Assembly: GCA_964525365.1 (NCBI GenBank) | Contig: CAZGGW010000034.1 | Span: forward strand, 1 to 9,512 | DNA length: 9,512 nucleotides | Reading direction: 5' to 3' | DNA from: CAZGGW01 sp964525365 | GTDB lineage: Bacteria > Bacillota_I > Bacilli_A > RF39 > UBA660 | Part shown: piece after piece, positions 5,228 to 9,512 of the stretch | Numbering within the stretch: position 1 is the stretch's first letter | Layout: every line of letters starts with the position of its first letter | Notes under the pieces: generated by a model | The model's input: the letters and a program-made list of their open reading frames with translations, nothing else | Told to the model about the DNA's origin: nothing | Databases searched by the model: none | Made by a program: the position numbers and the translations under genes

Positions 5228-8200
5228 ATGTTAGCAAAATTTAGTGTTAAAAAGATATATACTATATTAGTAAGCGTTCTTGCGATAATTATATTGGGTA
5301 TAATTTCGTTTTTAAACATGAGTACAGATTTACTTCCTTCTATGGAATTTCCTTATGTTATGATAGTAACTACATATCCCGGAGCAAGTCCAGAAAAAAT
5401 TGAAAAGACAGTAACGGATAAATTAGAAGATAATTTGGCTTCTGTATCGAATGTGAAAAATATAAAATCTATTTCTTCTGAGAATGCTTCGGTTGTAATG
5501 ATGGAATTTAACAGTGATAGTAATATGGATAGCGCGCTTATCGAGATTAATTCCAAAATTAACGTTGTAGAGGCTTCGTGGACAGACAACTTAATTGGTA
5601 CTCCAGTCGTTACAAAAATAAATCCAAATATTATTCCTATAATGATAACATCAATTGATTTAGAAGGATCTACTGATGAAGAACTTGCAGATTTATTAAA
5701 TACTACTATTTTACCTGCGATTGAAAAAGTGAACGGAGTAGCGTCTGTTACCGCTAGTGGAGTTGGTGAAAAAAAAGTGGTGGTGACACTTGATCAAGAA
5801 AAAATAGATAAAATTAACAAAAAAATATTAAATAGCGTTAATAAGACTCTTTCAAAAACTAATACAAAATTAAATAGTTCTTTAAAAGAGGTAGAACTTG
5901 GTATAGAAAAATTAAATACGACAGAAACGGAAAATTTAAATAAAATAGCTAATGGTAAAAAGGAAATAAAATCCAACATTGAAATGATAAATAGTAACGC
6001 GGATCAAATAAAAAAGCAAATATCTGTGTTGAATAATGAAAATAGTACTTTAAAAAATCAAATAGAAGTATTAAATAATGATATTGCCATAATAGAGAAT
6101 AACTTTCTATTAACAAGTGAAGAAAAAGAAGCAAAAATTCTTGAAAAGGAATTAGAGATAGCAGGTTTTGAAGAAAAAATTTATACTAATAACATTACAA
6201 CGGATTATTTAAATGATAATATTACTACTTTGACTACTACATTATCACAACTAATTGAAAAAGAAGAAGTATTAGAAGAGAGTGAATATATTTTGGTTAG
6301 TGAAACATCTAAAATATATAGTTCATTATTAGTAACTAAATCTAAAGTTGAAGAAGGAATAACAAAATTTGAGAGTACTAGAGATGAAGCACTTAAATCT
6401 GCGAATATCGATAGTTTAGTAAATAAGAATATGATATCTACTATACTTAATGCAGAAAATTTTTCAATGCCTGCTGGATACATAGATAATAATGGTACAG
6501 AAATTGTTGTAAAAGTGGGAGATAAATTTTCATCAGTAAAGGAACTTGAAGATTTGACTTTATTTTCATATGACATTGATGGACTTAGAAATATTAAATT
6601 AAAGGATGTTTCTAACATAACACTTGAATCTAAAATAAATGATTATGTTAAAGTAAACAATGAAAATGGTGTTATTCTAACTATTCAAAAGCAAAGTGAT
6701 GCATCTACTTCTGAAATTACAAATAGCATTAATACAGTAATGAACACTTTGAAAAAAGAAACGGGTATCTCTGTTACTAATCTTATGGATCAGGGAATAT
6801 ACATTGATTATATTATTTCATCGGTTTTAAATAATTTATTATATGGTGCGATTTTAGCAATTATAGTACTATTACTATTTTTAAAAGATTATAGACCAAC
6901 GTTAACAGTTGCTGTATCTATACCTATCAGTTTGATGCTTGCGGTTGTATTAATGTATTTTAGTGGAGTAACTATTAATATTATTTCACTTTCTGGTCTT
7001 GCTCTTGGAGTAGGAATGCTCGTTGATAACTCAATAGTGGTAATTGAAAATATATACAGATTGAAAAGTAATGGTGTAAATTCTAAAATAGCTGCGATTA
7101 ACGGAACAAAGGAAGTAGCTTCTGCTATCACCGCATCTACACTTACAACCATTTGTGTTTTCTTGCCAATTATATTTGTTACCGGAATTACAAAACAGAT
7201 ATTTACAGATATGGGACTTACAATTGCCTACTCTTTGCTTGCTAGTTTACTTGTATCATTAACAGTAATTCCGGCTATTTCATCAGGATTATTTAAAAAA
7301 TGTTCATTAAAAGAAAATAAATTATTAAACAAAGTAACAGAAAAATATAGCGAGCTGTTAAATACTTGTTTAAATAAAAAGACTGTTATTATATTGACTG
7401 TGTCATTGTTATTTGCAGTAAGTATTGGTTTGGCATCAACTATGGGCACTGAATTTATTCCGGAAGTTAAAACCAATCAAATGACTATTAAAATCGATTA
7501 TAATGATCAAATAACGAAAACTGAAAAGTATACAATATCAGAAAAAATTACCGAAGTAATATTATCCATAGAAGATGTTGAAAAAGTTGGGGCTATTGAA
7601 AGCAGTTCTGTAAGTATGTTAAGTAGCGGCGGAGATATGAACTTATATTTAACATTAAAAGAAGATGGTAGAAAATATACCAATAGTGAAATAAAAGAAG
7701 TAATATTATCAACTACAAAAGATTTTGATTGTGAATTAGATATATCAACTTCAAACATGGATTTGAGTATGCTTTCAAGTGAAGGAATAGAAGTAATAAT
7801 AAAAAGTAATGATGATGTTATTTTAGATTCTACAGAAGAAGATATTAAAGAGATATTTAATAACATAGATGGAGTTAAGAGTGTTTCTTCTAGTAATGAT
7901 GAATCTGCTGATGAACTATCCATCGTTATTGATAAAAATAGTGCTATGAAAAAGGGACTTACAGTAGCGGGAGTTTATTCTATAATATCTTCTGAATTAA
8001 AAAACGAAATTGATTCAACAGTTTTAGAAATCGATGGGGACGAATATCAATTAGTAATAAAAAAAGATAAAGATAATGAAGTAACTATTGATAATATAAA
8101 AAATATTGTATTAAATGAAGAAAAAAATATAAAAGTTTCAGATGTTGCTAATATTGGAGTTGAAAAAAGTGACAATTCCATAATGCACATCAATCAATCT

Positions 8201-8851
8201 AAATATATATCTGTTAGCGCCACATTAAAAGATGGTTATAAAATCAACAAAGTAAGTGAAAAATTTGAAAAAGAGCTTGATAATTATGAAGCAAATAAAA
8301 ACGTTACAATAACCGTTGAAGGGGAAAATGAGACAATAAATCAAGCGCTAAAAGATATTTTATCTATGATTGCGTTAGCGGTTGTACTTATATATTTGAT
8401 TATGGTTGCTCAATTTCAATCATTAAAATATCCATTTATAGTTATGTTTACAATACCACTTGCTATTACAGGAGGAATACTCGCATTATTTATATGTAAT
8501 CAAACAATAAGTTTGGTTTCTATGATAGGATTTTTAATGCTTTGCGGAATTGTAGTAAACAATGCAATAGTATTTATAGATTGCGCTAATAACTTTATAA
8601 AAGATGGACTATCTTTAAGAGACGCATTATTAGAAGCAGGAAAAACAAGATTAAAACCAATACTCATGACATCGCTCACAACTATATTTGCTCTTATTAC
8701 AATGGCATTTGGTGTTGGAATGGGAACCGAAATGGTTAGAGCGTTAGCAATTACCACTATTGGAGGACTTCTTTATTCAACAATACTAACACTTTTGTTC
8801 ATTCCAGTGATGTATGAATTAATAAGTAAAAAGACTAAAATAAAAAAATAA
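5228..8851 (+). CDS. RND (HAE1/AcrB-type) efflux transporter with coiled-coil insertion
   Basis: An inner-membrane proton-driven exporter of 1207 aa, against about 1000-1070 for usual RND pumps. The first membrane helix is about 10-29, followed by TDLLPSMEFPYV and YPGASPEKIE (33-60), an RND hallmark. Helices cluster at about 525-690, with GVGMLVDNSIVVIENIYR (594-611) as TM4, and at 1043-1200, with GIVVNNAIVF (1107-1116). The second extracytoplasmic loop is about 742-1040. D600 fits the proton-relay Asp407 of AcrB; Asp408 is N601 and Lys940 is N1111. Residues about 191-405 are a Lys/Glu/Asn/Leu-rich coiled-coil insertion between the strand ending VVVTLDQ and the helix leading to MPAGYID. The ATG at 5228 follows AGGGGG at five bases; a TTG at 5213 in the same frame lacks such a site. 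No adaptor, outer-membrane factor or regulator gene adjoins it. Closest known type: SwrC/YerP-like pumps of Firmicutes. Substrate unknown. Confidence 0.93.
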   Translation: MLAKFSVKKIYTILVSVLAIIILGIISFLNMSTDLLPSMEFPYVMIVTTYPGASPEKIEKTVTDKLEDNLASVSNVKNIKSISSENASVVMMEFNSDSNMDSALIEINSKINVVEASWTDNLIGTPVVTKINPNIIPIMITSIDLEGSTDEELADLLNTTILPAIEKVNGVASVTASGVGEKKVVVTLDQEKIDKINKKILNSVNKTLSKTNTKLNSSLKEVELGIEKLNTTETENLNKIANGKKEIKSNIEMINSNADQIKKQISVLNNENSTLKNQIEVLNNDIAIIENNFLLTSEEKEAKILEKELEIAGFEEKIYTNNITTDYLNDNITTLTTTLSQLIEKEEVLEESEYILVSETSKIYSSLLVTKSKVEEGITKFESTRDEALKSANIDSLVNKNMISTILNAENFSMPAGYIDNNGTEIVVKVGDKFSSVKELEDLTLFSYDIDGLRNIKLKDVSNITLESKINDYVKVNNENGVILTIQKQSDASTSEITNSINTVMNTLKKETGISVTNLMDQGIYIDYIISSVLNNLLYGAILAIIVLLLFLKDYRPTLTVAVSIPISLMLAVVLMYFSGVTINIISLSGLALGVGMLVDNSIVVIENIYRLKSNGVNSKIAAINGTKEVASAITASTLTTICVFLPIIFVTGITKQIFTDMGLTIAYSLLASLLVSLTVIPAISSGLFKKCSLKENKLLNKVTEKYSELLNTCLNKKTVIILTVSLLFAVSIGLASTMGTEFIPEVKTNQMTIKIDYNDQITKTEKYTISEKITEVILSIEDVEKVGAIESSSVSMLSSGGDMNLYLTLKEDGRKYTNSEIKEVILSTTKDFDCELDISTSNMDLSMLSSEGIEVIIKSNDDVILDSTEEDIKEIFNNIDGVKSVSSSNDESADELSIVIDKNSAMKKGLTVAGVYSIISSELKNEIDSTVLEIDGDEYQLVIKKDKDNEVTIDNIKNIVLNEEKNIKVSDVANIGVEKSDNSIMHINQSKYISVSATLKDGYKINKVSEKFEKELDNYEANKNVTITVEGENETINQALKDILSMIALAVVLIYLIMVAQFQSLKYPFIVMFTIPLAITGGILALFICNQTISLVSMIGFLMLCGIVVNNAIVFIDCANNFIKDGLSLRDALLEAGKTRLKPILMTSLTTIFALITMAFGVGMGTEMVRALAITTIGGLLYSTILTLLFIPVMYELISKKTKIKK

Positions 8852-8866
8852 TTTTTAGTTTTTTTT
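8831..8866 (+). terminator. Terminator of the RND gene, overlapping its stop codon
   Basis: AAGACTAAAA (8831-8840) pairs with TTTTAGTTTT (8853-8862) over 10 bp with one G-T pair; the loop is 12 bases. The T-run continues to 8866. The 5' arm and stop codon (8849-8851) are within the coding end. It separates the RND gene from the next gene. Confidence 0.6.
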
Positions 8867-8877
8867 ATAAAAAAATT

Positions 8878-8886
8878 TGTTATAAT
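8878..8886 (+). promoter_or_regulatory. Extended -10 promoter of the HdeD-like gene
   Basis: TGTTATAAT at 8878-8886 is a perfect extended -10, with only a poor -35 (8858-8863, GTTTTT) that overlaps the terminator arm. Transcription would start near 8893, giving about 20 bases of leader with AAGGAGG. Confidence 0.6.
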
Positions 8887-8912
8887 GGTATCAATATAAT
8901 AAGGAGGAAAAA

Positions 8913-9479
8913 GTGATAAAAAAGAAGTATGATAGTTTCATAACTATTGCTCTAATATCAACGGCTGTAATGTTACTTTTAGGAATGCTTTTAGTGGTAT
9001 TTCCAGAAGTACTTGTTGATAATTTTTCGTATTTTGTTGGAATTATTTTGGTAATAGGCGGTTTTGGGTTGGTTTTTAAAAAGAGTAGATTTTTATTTAT
9101 CGATTATATATCCCTTGGAATACTATTGGTAATACTTGGAACAATAATATTAATTTATCCAGAAATGTTAGTTACTTTAATACCAATTATCCTTGGAATA
9201 TGGTTAATACTCAATTCTATTTTTAGGATTAGAATGTCATTGTTATTAAAAAATTTAGGAAATAGTTCATGGATATTCACAATTATTTTTGCTACCATTA
9301 CAATTATATGCGGAATATTAATGATTTTAAATCCTACTGATGGAGCACTATTTTTAACAACTTTCTTAGGAGTAGATCTTATAGTATATGCTTTATTTGA
9401 TTTATCTAATTTAATGATTTTTAGATCATATGTTGATGACATTGTAAAACAGTTAAAAAAAGAAGAAAAATTGTTGTAA
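8913..9479 (+). CDS. HdeD/DUF308-family six-helix membrane protein
   Basis: This 188-aa protein is almost wholly hydrophobic, with about six membrane segments at roughly 10-30, 37-56, 64-82, 87-106, 120-138 and 144-166, and a charged cytosolic tail (KQLKKEEKLL). It is built of three related two-helix units, each with a Gly in the first helix and a Pro in the turn: LGMLLVVFPE (23-32), LGTIILIYPE (75-84) and CGILMILNP (133-141). This is the DUF308/HdeD pattern. HdeD of Escherichia coli is linked to acid resistance at high cell density; a similar role here is not shown. The start is GTG at 8913, supported by AAGGAGG five bases upstream. It has its own promoter, after the RND gene terminator. The stop TAA overlaps the -35 of a promoter for the next gene. 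Confidence 0.85.
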   Translation: MIKKKYDSFITIALISTAVMLLLGMLLVVFPEVLVDNFSYFVGIILVIGGFGLVFKKSRFLFIDYISLGILLVILGTIILIYPEMLVTLIPIILGIWLILNSIFRIRMSLLLKNLGNSSWIFTIIFATITIICGILMILNPTDGALFLTTFLGVDLIVYALFDLSNLMIFRSYVDDIVKQLKKEEKLL

Positions 9480-9502
9480 AAGTTTATAAAGTATGGTACA
9501 AT
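9474..9502 (+). promoter_or_regulatory. Promoter for a gene beyond the window
   Basis: TTGTAA (9474-9479), 17 bases and TACAAT (9497-9502) with an extended TG at 9494-9495. The -35 overlaps the stop codon of the HdeD-like gene. No terminator is seen between them, so the next gene could also receive read-through. Confidence 0.6.
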
Positions 9503-9512
9503 TTACTTTAGT

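Noticed and set aside
5353..8757. Several reverse-strand open frames of 60-140 codons inside the RND gene, and similar ones in tex and the HdeD-like gene
   Set aside because: They are mirror frames of A+T-rich coding DNA, with no ribosome binding sites and no recognisable domains, and they lie entirely within well-supported genes.

Overview
The window looks like a chromosomal segment of a low-GC Gram-positive bacterium (Firmicutes/Bacilli-type, possibly an uncultured gut lineage). The signs are strong A+T bias, AGGAGG-type ribosome binding sites, Arg mostly as AGA, TAA as the stop of every gene, Trp as TGG with no in-frame TGA, extended -10 promoters (TGnTATAAT), and an RND pump without a gene for a periplasmic adaptor or TolC partner beside it. 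The species cannot be named from the sequence.

Layout. 1-231: the tail of an upstream transcript with a rho-independent terminator, then a promoter region with short direct and inverted repeats. 232-741 (+): XRE-type HTH regulator with two C-terminal membrane segments. 742-937: terminators between convergent genes. 938-1720 (-): an unnamed 260-aa protein whose N-terminal half resembles ADP-ribosyltransferases (weak, motif-level). 1721-1953: a divergent regulatory region with several palindromes. 1954-2892 (+): a RhuM-Fic/Doc fusion gene, complete in frame except for one TAA at codon 52, followed 15 bases later by a 33-bp near-perfect palindrome. 2943-5078 (+): tex, an RNA-binding transcription accessory protein. 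5228-8851 (+): a 1207-aa RND/HAE1-type transporter with a ~215-residue coiled-coil insertion. 8913-9479 (+): a six-helix HdeD/DUF308-like membrane protein. 9474-9502: a promoter for a gene beyond the window.

How it works together. Most genes appear to be single transcription units, each with its own promoter, and several with their own terminator. tex is housekeeping. The RND pump and HdeD-like protein are cell-envelope genes, and a terminator and a fresh promoter separate them. The 938-2892 segment is the accessory part: a possible ART and a Fic/Doc protein, both belonging to folds that often modify macromolecules and act as toxins, are divergent and share one control region. No antitoxin, integrase, transposase, tRNA or CRISPR array was recognised.

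The points most worth a second look are the single nonsense codon plus palindrome in the RhuM-Fic gene, the ART-like protein, and the position of the coiled-coil insertion in the RND pump, which by motif alignment falls in the TolC-docking subdomain. No clearly new multi-gene system is proven by this sequence.
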